Assembly (NCBI GenBank): GCA_030453055.1
Contig: JAKDLC010000013.1
Location: 1-17,138 of the forward strand
Source: Nitrosospira sp.
Lineage (GTDB): Bacteria; Pseudomonadota; Gammaproteobacteria; Burkholderiales; Nitrosomonadaceae
Reading direction: 5' to 3'
DNA length: 17,138 nucleotides
Shown: positions 9,526 through 17,138 of the stretch, in pieces
Layout: each line of letters begins with the position of its first letter
Position numbering within the stretch: position 1 is the stretch's first letter
The notes under the pieces: generated by a model
The model's input: only the letters and a program-made list of their open reading frames with translations
Told to the model about the DNA's origin: nothing
Databases searched by the model: none
Program-made: the position numbers and the translations under genes

Positions 9526-10766
9526 TCGGGCATTTCCTGATCCACGAATTTACACCGCTGTGGCTGAATATCGACCGCATTGGGCCGTTCCAGTCTCGGC
9601 TGGAGTCTATTGACTTCACCGACGCCAACGACGAGTCGTGCAACCTTTACCTATTTCTTTCTAAGAATGGGCATGGAAAGACCACGGCACTGGAGCTTAT
9701 GGCAGCATTGATGGGTATGTTGAGTCATGATGACGCCAAGGCGATGGCACAGGCCAATGGGTACGGCAGTCGAACACCCTTCGGTTATGAAGCGCTTGAT
9801 CGAGGACCTGGCCGTGCGCAGTGGGACATCCGTGTCCGTTATAGTCTCGATGGTGACGAACGTGTGGCCGTCCTGTCGTTGATTGCCGGCCAAATCGGTA
9901 CGGAAGTGAGTCTGCGATTCTGGGATGATGGCACTTTGTTGACTGTCGGCGCGTGTGAGTGGCATCGATTTGGTTTTTGCCGCAACGAAGCCAACAGCTG
10001 GGCAATAATCGGTCGCCAAGATGAGTGGTTTGAGGGCCTAAATGACCGCCTCGCCGATGCATTCAATGAGAGCGTTGGTGGCTTTGAGGACAGTACGTTG
10101 GTTTGGCCCACCGTGATCTATTTTTCGGCCTATCGTAATGTGGTCCCGATCCAATCAAGCGAAGAGCGCGCCGTCGTCGCGCCGCGCGATTGGAACTACA
10201 GACCCGTTCATGCCTTCCGGACAGAAGGTGGTCATTGGCGCGATTCCTTGGACAACTTACTGGTGTGGTTAAAATGGCTGGATGATGGGCGCTATGAACG
10301 TGCTTTGGAATTAGTGAACAAACGTGTATTTGATGACCCTGCCAAGTTCGTCAAGGGTGTGCGCAAGGAGCCACCGGAAGCTATCGTGGTAAATAGCGAT
10401 AACTTGCACCGCTTCGATGCGTTGAGCAGTGGTGAGAAAAGCTTGGTGCAGTTATTCCTTCGCTTAGGTGCGCATATGACGCGTAACACCATTCTACTAA
10501 TTGACGAACCTGAAGCGCATCTGCACGAGAACTGGAAATACCGGCTTCTTTACCAGTTCAAAAAATTCGCCCAAGATCACTTCCCCGGTCAGACGATCAT
10601 TGTGGCGACTCATTCGCAGGAGATGATGACGGCCCTTGCCTTGGAACTACAGGAGGAAAATCTACGCAAGGGTGGCCATTTGTTTGAAACCGAAGAGGAA
10701 GAAGCAAAAGTTTTTCAAATTCAAGAGGATGCTAAGAAGCACTATGTCAAGTCTGAAGAGGAATAA
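9522..10766 (+). CDS. ABC-type AAA ATPase (AAA_15/AAA_21), AriA-like partner of the DUF4435 protein
   Basis: A 414-aa soluble ATPase. The start ATG overlaps the previous stop (ATGA) and follows a GAGGAGG ribosome site. A variant Walker A SKNGHGKTT lies at 47-55, with Ser in place of the first Gly. The ABC signature LSSGEKSLVQ is at 301-310, Walker B TILLIDEPEAHLHENW is near 323-338 (Asp328, Glu329), and the switch His364 is in VATHSQ. This is the layout of OLD/AAA_21 defence ATPases. It lacks its own TOPRIM domain, which appears to be supplied by the next gene. An AAA_15 ATPase followed by a DUF4435 protein is the architecture of PARIS (AriA/AriB), where the ATPase senses a phage trigger and restrains the nuclease (literature). 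The very acidic C-terminal tail is coded where the two genes overlap. Equivalence to AriA is inferred, not shown. Confidence 0.8.
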   Translation: MIGHFLIHEFTPLWLNIDRIGPFQSRLESIDFTDANDESCNLYLFLSKNGHGKTTALELMAALMGMLSHDDAKAMAQANGYGSRTPFGYEALDRGPGRAQWDIRVRYSLDGDERVAVLSLIAGQIGTEVSLRFWDDGTLLTVGACEWHRFGFCRNEANSWAIIGRQDEWFEGLNDRLADAFNESVGGFEDSTLVWPTVIYFSAYRNVVPIQSSEERAVVAPRDWNYRPVHAFRTEGGHWRDSLDNLLVWLKWLDDGRYERALELVNKRVFDDPAKFVKGVRKEPPEAIVVNSDNLHRFDALSSGEKSLVQLFLRLGAHMTRNTILLIDEPEAHLHENWKYRLLYQFKKFAQDHFPGQTIIVATHSQEMMTALALELQEENLRKGGHLFETEEEEAKVFQIQEDAKKHYVKSEEE

Positions 10767-11601
10767 CCTGACGTCCAGTCAGTCTGTACTTGGTCGCTGG
10801 AAGGCAAAGCCCGTCATCTACGTGGAAGGGGAGAGCGATAGAAGGATTTTTGAAAATTTCTGGTTTACTGAATGGCTACACAAAGTAAGCTTCAACATCG
10901 TATCTCAGGCACACGGATGCACCGCAGTTGTCAATGCTGTTACCGCCGACCGTCAGCAAGGAATTGCTGCCTTCGGCATCGTGGATCGCGACAAACTAAT
11001 GACTGACCACAATTGGACGCTGCTTCGCGAAACTAGCGACATCGCGTTCGAAGCTGCTCAGCCTCACAGCTATATAAAGATCACAAACCGCTGGGAACTG
11101 GAAAGCTATCTAATCGAGCCTAACGCGGTAGAGTCGTATTTGGCTCCTGCTCAACGTGGCCGCGCTAAGCGATTGACATCGACAGTTCTCGCTGAACTGA
11201 TCGATCACGCCAACGCGCTGGTCCCTTTTGCCGCGCTTAACCAAGCGTTGCATCGGCACGGAAAGAAGGCTTATAGTGACGGTTATACAAAGACACATAC
11301 CCGGCAACAGATTGAAACGCAAATAAATATAGAATATATGAGCACGCCTTTCGGTGCCGCCTTCTGGGCTGATTATCAAGCCAATATTCCGTTGATCGAT
11401 GCATTTTCTGGCAATGCTGCTACAGCGCCAGTGGATAAGCTCAATGGGCTGCTTCGTACCATCAGCGGTAAATCCATGCTGGAGAGAATTAAGAGAGCGG
11501 CTGGCATTAACCACGATATTACTTACCACCTTGCTAAGGAGATCAAGCAAACGAGAGTTCCGGATGAAATTGAAAGTTTTGTTCAGCAGTGCTGTGCTTG
11601 A
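10744..11601 (+). CDS. DUF4435 TOPRIM-like protein, AriB-like putative nuclease effector
   Basis: A 285-aa protein. ATG 10744 is chosen, overlapping the upstream gene by 23 bases; an earlier in-frame ATG (10636) would add 36 Lys/Arg-rich residues read from inside the ATPase gene. The DUF4435/TOPRIM-like acidic motifs are present: VIYVEGESDRR at 24-34 (Glu28, Glu30, Asp32), FGIVDRDK at 77-84 (Asp81, Asp83) and WELESYLIEP at 117-126. A GKSMLERI segment near 242-249 matches the conserved GK region of this family. In PARIS the DUF4435 protein AriB is the toxic nuclease released by AriA. The same role, as effector of the phosphorothioation-linked ATPase, is inferred here. It is the last gene of the operon. 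No membrane segment or signal peptide is seen. Confidence 0.78.
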   Translation: MSSLKRNNLTSSQSVLGRWKAKPVIYVEGESDRRIFENFWFTEWLHKVSFNIVSQAHGCTAVVNAVTADRQQGIAAFGIVDRDKLMTDHNWTLLRETSDIAFEAAQPHSYIKITNRWELESYLIEPNAVESYLAPAQRGRAKRLTSTVLAELIDHANALVPFAALNQALHRHGKKAYSDGYTKTHTRQQIETQINIEYMSTPFGAAFWADYQANIPLIDAFSGNAATAPVDKLNGLLRTISGKSMLERIKRAAGINHDITYHLAKEIKQTRVPDEIESFVQQCCA

Positions 11602-11670
11602 ATATAACCTTTCCGCTGTCGAAAATGCGTCCACTATCAAAGCATGCATGTAGCTAAGAACAGTCCTTAC

Positions 11671-14469
11671 TCATCCCAGTTTCCGCAACTGCTCCCTCAG
11701 TTTCTCCAGCGTCGCGTCGTAATTGGCGAGCCGCCCTTTTTCCTGTTCCACCACCTTGGCCGGGGCGCGTTCGACGAAAGCGGCATTGGCGAGTTTGATT
11801 TCTGCCTTGGCGGTTTCGCCTTCGATACGGGCAATTTCCCTGGTCAGACGCTCACGCTCGGCGGCGATATTCACTTCGATTTTCAGCATCAATCTGAATT
11901 CGCCCACGATCGCCACCGGCGCTTCGGCATGCGGCAAGCCGTCCTGCATGATTTCCACGTGCGCGAGTTTAGCCAACGCCATCAGGTAGGGAGAAAAATC
12001 AGCCAGCGTTTGCCTGTCGCCCACAGCCAGGAGCGGGATCCGTAACGCCGGGGACAGATTCATTTCGCCGCGCAACGTGCGGCAGGCATTGATCATTTCC
12101 TTGAGCGCAGCGATACGTCCGATGGCGTTTTCGCTAATATGCGCCGGGTTGGCCTTGGGATAGGGCTGTAGCATGATGCTTGCGCCTTGCCTGCCTGTGA
12201 GCGGCGCGATTTTCTGCCACAATTCTTCGGTAATGAAAGGGATAATGGGATGGGTCAGCCGCAGTGTGGCTTCCAATACTTGGGTCAAGGTATGGCGGGT
12301 AGCGCGCTGTATGGCATCGTTGCCGCTATTTAACTGAACCTTGGCAAACTCCAGATACCAATCGCAATATTCATCCCAGACAAATTCGTAGATTTCGCGG
12401 GCCGCGATATCGAAGCGATAGTCGTGAAAAGCCTGTTCCACCGCACCCTCTGCCAATTGCAAGCGGCTGATGATCCACTGATCGGCGTCGGAATGACCCG
12501 ACGGCCACGCCTCGGCATCATCCGCCATCAGCCCCGTGTCTTTTCCCTCGCAATTCATCAGCACATAGCGGGTGGCGTTCCACAGCTTGTTGCAGAAATT
12601 GCGATAGCCTTCGCAGCGCTGCAAATCGAATTTGATGTCGCGGCCATGGGAGGCCAGACTGGCAAAGGTAAAACGCAGAGCATCGGCGCCGAATGCGGGA
12701 ATGCCGTTGGGGAAGTGCTTGCGCGTGGTGTTTTCGATGGATTCCGCCTGCCCGGGATTCATCAGCCCGGTGGTGCGTTTGGTAATCAGGTCCGGCAAGG
12801 TGATGCCGTCGATGAGGTCCAGCGGATCCAGTACGTTACCCTTGGATTTGCTCATTTTGTGGCCTTCCGCATCGCGGATCAGTCCGGTCACGTAGACTTC
12901 CCTGAACGGCGCCTTGCCGGTGAAATGCAGCGACATCATGACCATGCGCGCTACCCAGAAGAAGATGATGTCGAAACCGGTGATAAGCACGGAAGTCGGC
13001 AGAAAAGTCCCGAGTTCCGGCGTTTCTTCAGGCCAGCCCAGCGTTGAGAAGGGCCATAATGCGGACGAAAACCAGGTGTCTAGCACGTCCTCGTCCTGCG
13101 TGAGCTTGCGTTCGCCAGCCTGCTGCTGAGCTTCCTCCCGGCTGTGCGCGACAAAGATGTTGTTCTCCTCGTCGTACCAGGCCGGAATCCGGTGCCCCCA
13201 CCACAATTGGCGCGAAATGCACCAGTCCTGGATGTTTTCGAGCCACTGGTCATAAACGTGGCTCCAGTTTTCCGGCGTAAATTTGACGTCGCCATTCGCC
13301 ACCGCTTCCAGCCCGCGCTTCGCCAGGCCTTCCATCGCCACATACCACTGATCGGTGAGCATCGGCTCGATCACCGTGTGCGTGCGATCGCCGCGCGGCG
13401 CCATCAGTTTGTGTGGCTTGGTCTCTACCAGCAACCCTTGCATTTGCAGATCGGCAATGATTTTCTTGCGGGCATCAAAACGATCCAGTCCCTGATACTC
13501 GATAGGCGCACAATCGTTGATCTTTCCGTCCAGCGCGAGAATGCCGAGCGGAACGAGCTTATGCCGCTGTCCCATCTGATAGTCATTGAAATCGTGCGCT
13601 GGAGTGATTTTCACGCAGCCGGTACCAAACTCCGGATCGACATACGCGTCGGCGATTACGGGGATGCTTCGTTCGCACAATGGCAGTCGCACACGGCGGC
13701 CGACCAGGTGCCGGTATCGGGGATCATCCGGATGCACGGCGACCGCCATATCGCCCAGCATGGTTTCGGGGCGGGTGGTGGCGACGATCAGCCCCTCCGT
13801 CCCTGTTTCATCCAGGCCTGCACCCGCGTCATTTTCCAGCGGGTAGCGAATATACCAGAGAAATCCGTCTTCCTCCGTCGATACCACTTCCAGATCGGAA
13901 ACTGCGGTTTGCAGCACCGGGTCCCAATTCACCAACCGCTTGCCGCGATAGATCAGTCCTTCGCGATAAAGTCGCACGAAAACTTCCGTGACGGCGCGGG
14001 ATAACCCCTGATCCATGGTGAAGCGTTCGCGCGACCAGTCGCAGGAAGCCCCCAGCCGCCGCATCTGACGGGTAATGGTGGAGCCGGACGTCTCTTTCCA
14101 TTGCCACACACGCTTGAGAAATTCTTCGCGTCCCAGGCCGCGGCGGCTTATGTTTTGCTGATCCAACTGGCGCTCCACCACGATCTGGGTGGCAATACCG
14201 GCATGATCCGTCCCCGGCTGCCATAACGTGCTGTCGCCACACATGCGGTGATAGCGCGTCAGCGCGTCCATCAAAGTATGCTGGAAGGCGTGACCCATGT
14301 GCAACGTGCCGGTTACGTTGGGCGGGGGCAACATGATGCAGTAGGCAGGTATCGTTCCAGCGGCTGTCGTATCGGACGCAGGTCTGAAATAACCGGCGGA
14401 TTCCCACTGAGGATACCAGCGACTTTCTATGTCGCTGGGGTCAAAGCTTTTGTCGAGTTCCACGGGCAT
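11671..14469 (-). CDS. valS: Valyl-tRNA synthetase
   Basis: Class I aminoacyl-tRNA synthetase that charges tRNA-Val and edits misactivated Thr. The protein is 932 aa, normal for proteobacterial ValS. The HIGH-type motif is HMGH at 57-60 within [20 protein letters not shown] is at 538-542, followed by GNVLDP. The editing (CP1) domain lies between them, with the [10 protein letters not shown] motif. The anticodon-binding domain is followed by a basic coiled-coil C-terminal arm (about 870-930), as in other ValS. It is the last gene of the pepA-holC-unknown-valS cluster and converges on the island. A weak ribosome site precedes the chosen ATG; an overlapping ATG six bases upstream is out of frame. 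Confidence 0.98.
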   Translation of the reverse strand: MPVELDKSFDPSDIESRWYPQWESAGYFRPASDTTAAGTIPAYCIMLPPPNVTGTLHMGHAFQHTLMDALTRYHRMCGDSTLWQPGTDHAGIATQIVVERQLDQQNISRRGLGREEFLKRVWQWKETSGSTITRQMRRLGASCDWSRERFTMDQGLSRAVTEVFVRLYREGLIYRGKRLVNWDPVLQTAVSDLEVVSTEEDGFLWYIRYPLENDAGAGLDETGTEGLIVATTRPETMLGDMAVAVHPDDPRYRHLVGRRVRLPLCERSIPVIADAYVDPEFGTGCVKITPAHDFNDYQMGQRHKLVPLGILALDGKINDCAPIEYQGLDRFDARKKIIADLQMQGLLVETKPHKLMAPRGDRTHTVIEPMLTDQWYVAMEGLAKRGLEAVANGDVKFTPENWSHVYDQWLENIQDWCISRQLWWGHRIPAWYDEENNIFVAHSREEAQQQAGERKLTQDEDVLDTWFSSALWPFSTLGWPEETPELGTFLPTSVLITGFDIIFFWVARMVMMSLHFTGKAPFREVYVTGLIRDAEGHKMSKSKGNVLDPLDLIDGITLPDLITKRTTGLMNPGQAESIENTTRKHFPNGIPAFGADALRFTFASLASHGRDIKFDLQRCEGYRNFCNKLWNATRYVLMNCEGKDTGLMADDAEAWPSGHSDADQWIISRLQLAEGAVEQAFHDYRFDIAAREIYEFVWDEYCDWYLEFAKVQLNSGNDAIQRATRHTLTQVLEATLRLTHPIIPFITEELWQKIAPLTGRQGASIMLQPYPKANPAHISENAIGRIAALKEMINACRTLRGEMNLSPALRIPLLAVGDRQTLADFSPYLMALAKLAHVEIMQDGLPHAEAPVAIVGEFRLMLKIEVNIAAERERLTREIARIEGETAKAEIKLANAAFVERAPAKVVEQEKGRLANYDATLEKLREQLRKLG

Positions 14470-14502
14470 TCCATTCGCCGGATTCAGGATTAATGATGGC
14501 TG

Positions 14503-14868
14503 TCAAAGACCAAACAGGCGGCATTCCAGAGCCTGGATCAAGGCCTCGCGCGCGCCGGCATCCAGTTCGGCCCCTGAATCCTTGAGCGCGGAATCCAGAA
14601 TCTGACCAAGTAGCGACGTAACATCGGATTGCGGCGACAGCATGGTGGGGGTCAGATGCACCGTTTCAGTGAGGGTGGGTATGTTGTCCGCTGATGTCAG
14701 TGACGGTTGTTCTACCGCAATTCCGGGTGTGATAACTGGCAAGGGCGCCGCGTCATGCGTTTTTGCCGACGCCGAGGATTTATCCTGGTGCTTGTGTAAC
14801 AACGCGTCCAGCTTACGCAGGATTTCATCGTAATCGGCGTTTGCTGAGTCTTCGTCACTGTTTGTCAT
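14503..14868 (-). CDS. Small uncharacterised protein between holC and valS
   Basis: A 121-aa protein I do not recognise. The N-terminus (1-35) is charged and likely helical (DYDEILRKLDALLHKH). The middle (about 36-80) is rich in Pro, Ser, Thr and Ala and looks disordered. The C-terminus (about 83-121) is a second helical block (TSLLGQILDSALKDSGAEL). No cysteine pair, signal peptide or membrane segment is seen; one Cys is near the end. It lies 33 bases from valS and about 100 bases from holC, on the same strand, so it probably belongs to their transcript. Its position between two housekeeping genes and the absence of a competing frame support it as real, but its role is unknown. Confidence 0.7.
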   Translation of the reverse strand: MTNSDEDSANADYDEILRKLDALLHKHQDKSSASAKTHDAAPLPVITPGIAVEQPSLTSADNIPTLTETVHLTPTMLSPQSDVTSLLGQILDSALKDSGAELDAGAREALIQALECRLFGL

Positions 14869-14968
14869 GGCGGTCCGGATGCACGAGGCATAGAAAAAAT
14901 GGGGTGAAACGTGGATGAACGATCAAGGGGGCCGATTGGTTCGGATGATGTTCCCGAGCCCGGGTTGG

Positions 14969-15391
14969 CTATTCCGGTCGGAGCTTATGGTGGCGAATTT
15001 CGTATCCCCGGTCCCGGTAAAAACGGTAGCGTTTTCGTGCCGCCTGCACGTCCTCCGCTGTCACTCCGGTAATTTCGACAAGGCGTCGAAAACGACTGAA
15101 AAAAAGCGGATTGTCGACGTCCAGGTTAAGCAGCACGTCATCGTGGGGAAGTGTCGCGACCATGTGACCGAGTACGACGGGGGTGACTTCGGCCAGTTTA
15201 CCGTCCGCGCGGCAGTGGGGGATGAAATCGGTCGGAGAAAAAGTCCATAACAGTTTGTCGAGCTGCGCAGTCATCGCCGCATCGGTTGTATAGATCATTA
15301 TTTTGAGCCCTTGCCGCACAGCCTTGGCGACAAGACGGCAAGCGGTATGCAGCTTATCGTCGCAACCGGAGTAGAAGTCGATTTCGGTCAT
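14969..15391 (-). CDS. holC: DNA polymerase III chi subunit
   Basis: Clamp-loader accessory subunit that binds SSB and helps the replisome on single-stranded DNA. The protein is 140 aa, close to the E. coli length. It starts MTEIDFYSG, then HTACRLVAKAVRQGLKIMIY and LDKLLWTFSPTDFIPH, all typical of HolC. The middle includes PVVLGH and the C-terminus FRFYRDRGYE-like RYRFYRDRGYEIRHHKL. The frame stays open upstream for 87 codons, but that extension is basic, unlike HolC, and overlaps the pepA coding region, so the ATG at 15391 is chosen. It starts 17 bases after the pepA stop, and the order pepA-holC-valS is conserved in many proteobacteria. Confidence 0.95.
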   Translation of the reverse strand: MTEIDFYSGCDDKLHTACRLVAKAVRQGLKIMIYTTDAAMTAQLDKLLWTFSPTDFIPHCRADGKLAEVTPVVLGHMVATLPHDDVLLNLDVDNPLFFSRFRRLVEITGVTAEDVQAARKRYRFYRDRGYEIRHHKLRPE

Positions 15392-15408
15392 ATCGATTCG
15401 TCTCGGTA

Positions 15409-16908
15409 TCAGGTGTTTCTTTTCCTTGTCCGTTCGATTAGAAACTGGGTCAGCAACGGCACCGGCCGGCCGGTTGCGCCTTTTTCCTTTCCGGATTTCC
15501 ATGCGGTGCCGGCGATGTCCAGGTGAGCCCATCGATATTTCCCGGTGAAACGCGACAGGAAGCAGGCGGCGGTAATGGTTCCGGCTGCGCGCCCACCAAT
15601 ATTGGCCATATCGGCAAAATTGCTTTTCAGTTGCTCCTGATAATCGTCCCATAGCGGCAGACGCCAGGCACGGTCTGCCGCGTGCGCGGAAGCATGCAGC
15701 AATTCATCCGCCAGTGTTTCATCATTGCTGAGCAAACCCGACGCTACATGCCCGAGTGCGATGACACAGGCGCCGGTAAGGGTGGCGATATCGATTACCG
15801 TATCGGGTTCATAGCGCTCGGCGTAAGTCAGCGCATCGCACAGGATCAGCCGTCCTTCCGCATCGGTGTTGAGGATTTCGATGGTTTGTCCGGACATGCT
15901 GGTAACGACGTCGCCGGGTTTGGTGGCATTGCCGCCAGGCATGTTCTCGGTGGCGGGAATAATGCCCACGACGTTGACCGGGAGCCGCATGCGTGCGATC
16001 GCTGTAATGACGCCCAGCACGCTGGCTGCGCCGCACATGTCGTACTTCATTTCATCCATTTCCGCCGCGGGCTTCAACGAAATGCCGCCGGTATCGAAAG
16101 TGACGCCCTTGCCTACGAGCACTACGGGCTTTTCCTTCTTCGCTTGCCCCCAGTATTCCAGCACGATCAGCTTGGCGGGTTGACGGCTGCCGCGCGCAAC
16201 GGCCAGCAATGATCCCATGCCGAGCTTCTCCATGTCTTTCGGCTCCAGGATGGTGGCCTTGAGCTTATGGGCCTTGGCGATACTTACGGCTTGCTTGGCC
16301 AGATAGGTTGGGGTACAGATGTTGGATGCAAGATTGCCCAGGTCTTTGGTCAGATTCATGCCGTCGGCGATGGCAAGCCCCTGTTGCAGGGCTTCCTCGC
16401 TGGCTGCGAGCTCCGCACGGCGGGTTGTGCCCAGCGTGACTGTGCGCAGTTGCGGTTTGACCCCTTCCGTCTTGCTCTTGAGGCGCTCGAAGCGGTAGAA
16501 GCTTTCCATTGCCACGATGACGGTCTGTGAAACTTTCCAGGCGGCATCCCGTTGTTTCAATGGTACGTCGGTCAAAAACAGGGCGGCGTCGGTGGCGCCG
16601 GTTTTTTGCAGCGCCTTGAAGGCGGCGCGGACCGCGTCGCCGTATGCCTTATCGTTAAACTCTCGTTCCTTGCCAAGCCCTACCAGCAGTACACGCTCGC
16701 ACAGAGCGTCCGGCATGTTGTGCAACACCAGTGTGGAGCCTGCCCTGCCATCCATATCGCCGCGACGCAATATACCGCCGATATATCCATTGGTGACGTT
16801 GTCCATGGCTTGCGCAGCGTCGGTCAGCTTGCGCGGTTCGAACACACCCACCACCACGCAGGCACTGCGCTGCTTCTCCGGATTACCGCTTTTTATGCTA
16901 AATTTCAC
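15409..16908 (-). CDS. pepA: Leucyl aminopeptidase (M17, di-metal)
   Basis: Cytosolic hexameric aminopeptidase that removes N-terminal residues from peptides; in E. coli PepA also binds DNA in ColE1 Xer recombination and carAB control. The protein is 499 aa. The metal and catalytic residues are all present: Lys267 and Asp272 in GKGVTFDTGG, Asp290, and NTDAEGRL at 347-354 (Asp349, Glu351, Arg353). The start codon is GTG at 16908, with a strong AAGGAG six to seven bases upstream. It leads the pepA-holC-unknown-valS cluster, and a good promoter lies about 65 bases upstream. Confidence 0.97.
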   Translation of the reverse strand: MKFSIKSGNPEKQRSACVVVGVFEPRKLTDAAQAMDNVTNGYIGGILRRGDMDGRAGSTLVLHNMPDALCERVLLVGLGKEREFNDKAYGDAVRAAFKALQKTGATDAALFLTDVPLKQRDAAWKVSQTVIVAMESFYRFERLKSKTEGVKPQLRTVTLGTTRRAELAASEEALQQGLAIADGMNLTKDLGNLASNICTPTYLAKQAVSIAKAHKLKATILEPKDMEKLGMGSLLAVARGSRQPAKLIVLEYWGQAKKEKPVVLVGKGVTFDTGGISLKPAAEMDEMKYDMCGAASVLGVITAIARMRLPVNVVGIIPATENMPGGNATKPGDVVTSMSGQTIEILNTDAEGRLILCDALTYAERYEPDTVIDIATLTGACVIALGHVASGLLSNDETLADELLHASAHAADRAWRLPLWDDYQEQLKSNFADMANIGGRAAGTITAACFLSRFTGKYRWAHLDIAGTAWKSGKEKGATGRPVPLLTQFLIERTRKRNT

Positions 16909-16962
16909 TACTTGCTCCTTTAGTTATTCTGGCCAACACGTTCTCGCCATGGTGACTCAAGC

Positions 16963-16981
16963 CGATAATAGCGAATTATCG
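16963..16981. repeat. Inverted repeat overlapping the pepA -10 box
   Basis: Arms CGATAAT and ATTATCG (7 bp, exact) flank a 5-base centre (AGCGA). One arm contains the pepA -10 on the minus strand, so a dimeric regulator or PepA itself bound here would block transcription. Autoregulation by PepA is known in E. coli; here it is only a suggestion. The mirrored arm also gives a GATAAT on the plus strand that could serve a divergent promoter, but I see no matching -35. Confidence 0.4.
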
Positions 16982-17004
16982 CCGGTCTGTTCGGATAAAG
17001 TCAA
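16975..17004 (-). promoter_or_regulatory. Sigma70-type promoter of the pepA-holC-valS cluster
   Basis: On the minus strand TTGACT (17004-16999) and GATAAT (16980-16975) each match five of six consensus bases and are 18 bases apart. Transcription would begin near 16968, giving a leader of about 60 bases before the GTG of pepA. Confidence 0.65.
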
Positions 17005-17138
17005 AGCAGGCAGAATGGCGATCAACAGAAAATTCCCGTTTGACATCCCAGCCATACAGTGCGGGATATCCCAATTGATTAGTCAGGGCATGATGGTGTA
17101 GCGTGTGATGTATAAGAGTTGGCAATATTAGGCTAGCT

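Larger units (their letters stand above)
4656..11601 (+). other. Acquired defence island: dndC, dndD, dndE-ftsK, AAA ATPase, DUF4435
   Basis: Five plus-strand genes lie between minus-strand housekeeping blocks. Consecutive genes overlap by 11, 0 (abutting), 4 and 23 bases, which indicates one transcript with coupled translation. Sampled 60-base lines show 40% GC in dndC (4801-4860) against 65% in hppA (1201-1260), which supports foreign origin. No recombinase gene or clear attachment repeat is visible. The island ends 69 bases before the convergent valS end, with no obvious hairpin terminator between. Confidence 0.75.
16909..17138. other. Upstream region of pepA, no gene seen
   Basis: 230 bases to the right edge, holding the pepA ribosome site, promoter and inverted repeat. 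In many proteobacteria the divergent neighbour of pepA is lptF, but no LptF-like start is visible before the window ends. Confidence 0.5.

Noticed and set aside
10636..10743. Earlier ATG for the DUF4435 gene
   Set aside because: It would add 36 Lys/Arg-rich residues translated from inside the ATPase gene; the DUF4435 fold begins well after ATG 10744.
11602..11670. Terminator between the island and valS
   Set aside because: No GC-rich hairpin with a T-run on either strand; only a weak GCATGC palindrome.
13144..14004. Long plus-strand frame (286 aa) over valS
   Set aside because: Antisense to conserved ValS; rich in His/Arg/Gln as expected of a shadow frame, with no domain seen.
15392..15652. 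87-codon N-terminal extension of HolC
   Set aside because: It overlaps the pepA coding region, is basic and unlike any HolC; MTEIDFYSG is the normal family start.

Overview
The window looks like a chromosomal segment of a beta-proteobacterium, most likely an ammonia oxidiser of the Nitrosomonadaceae (Nitrosospira/Nitrosomonas type). This is inferred from the pairing of a membrane proton-pumping pyrophosphatase with a PPi-dependent phosphofructokinase, from the pepA-holC-valS gene order, and from the general look of the proteins. No taxonomic marker such as rRNA is present.

Layout. (1) 1-4098, minus strand: adk (adenylate kinase, with a non-canonical start codon), then pfp (PPi-dependent phosphofructokinase), then hppA (K+-independent H+-pyrophosphatase, cut by the left window edge). 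These form a small phosphate-energy cluster. (2) 4099-4655: a 557-bp spacer with no convincing gene. It holds the likely adk promoter and a perfect 16-bp palindrome just before the next operon. (3) 4656-11601, plus strand: five tightly overlapping genes that form a DNA-modification/defence island. They are dndC, dndD, a fused DndE-FtsK protein, an ABC-type AAA ATPase and a DUF4435 (TOPRIM-like) protein. (4) 11671-16908, minus strand: housekeeping genes pepA, holC, a small unknown gene and valS, with a strong sigma70-like promoter in front of pepA. (5) 16909-17138: the pepA upstream region.

How the island may work (inference). DndC and DndD with the DndE domain would place phosphorothioate marks on DNA. 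No cysteine desulfurase (DndA) or DndB is encoded here, so a housekeeping IscS would have to supply sulfur. The usual restriction partners DptFGH are absent. In their place stand a DndE domain welded to an FtsK alpha/beta translocase motor, and an ATPase/DUF4435 pair with the same architecture as the PARIS abortive-infection system (AriA/AriB). All junctions overlap or abut, so the five genes look like one co-expressed unit. This composite, a phosphorothioation module plus an FtsK-linked DndE plus a PARIS-like ATPase/nuclease pair, is the most interesting content of the window. The island is lower in GC than the flanking genes, especially in dndC, and sits between two housekeeping blocks, as expected of acquired DNA. 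I see no integrase, transposase, tRNA or flanking direct repeats.
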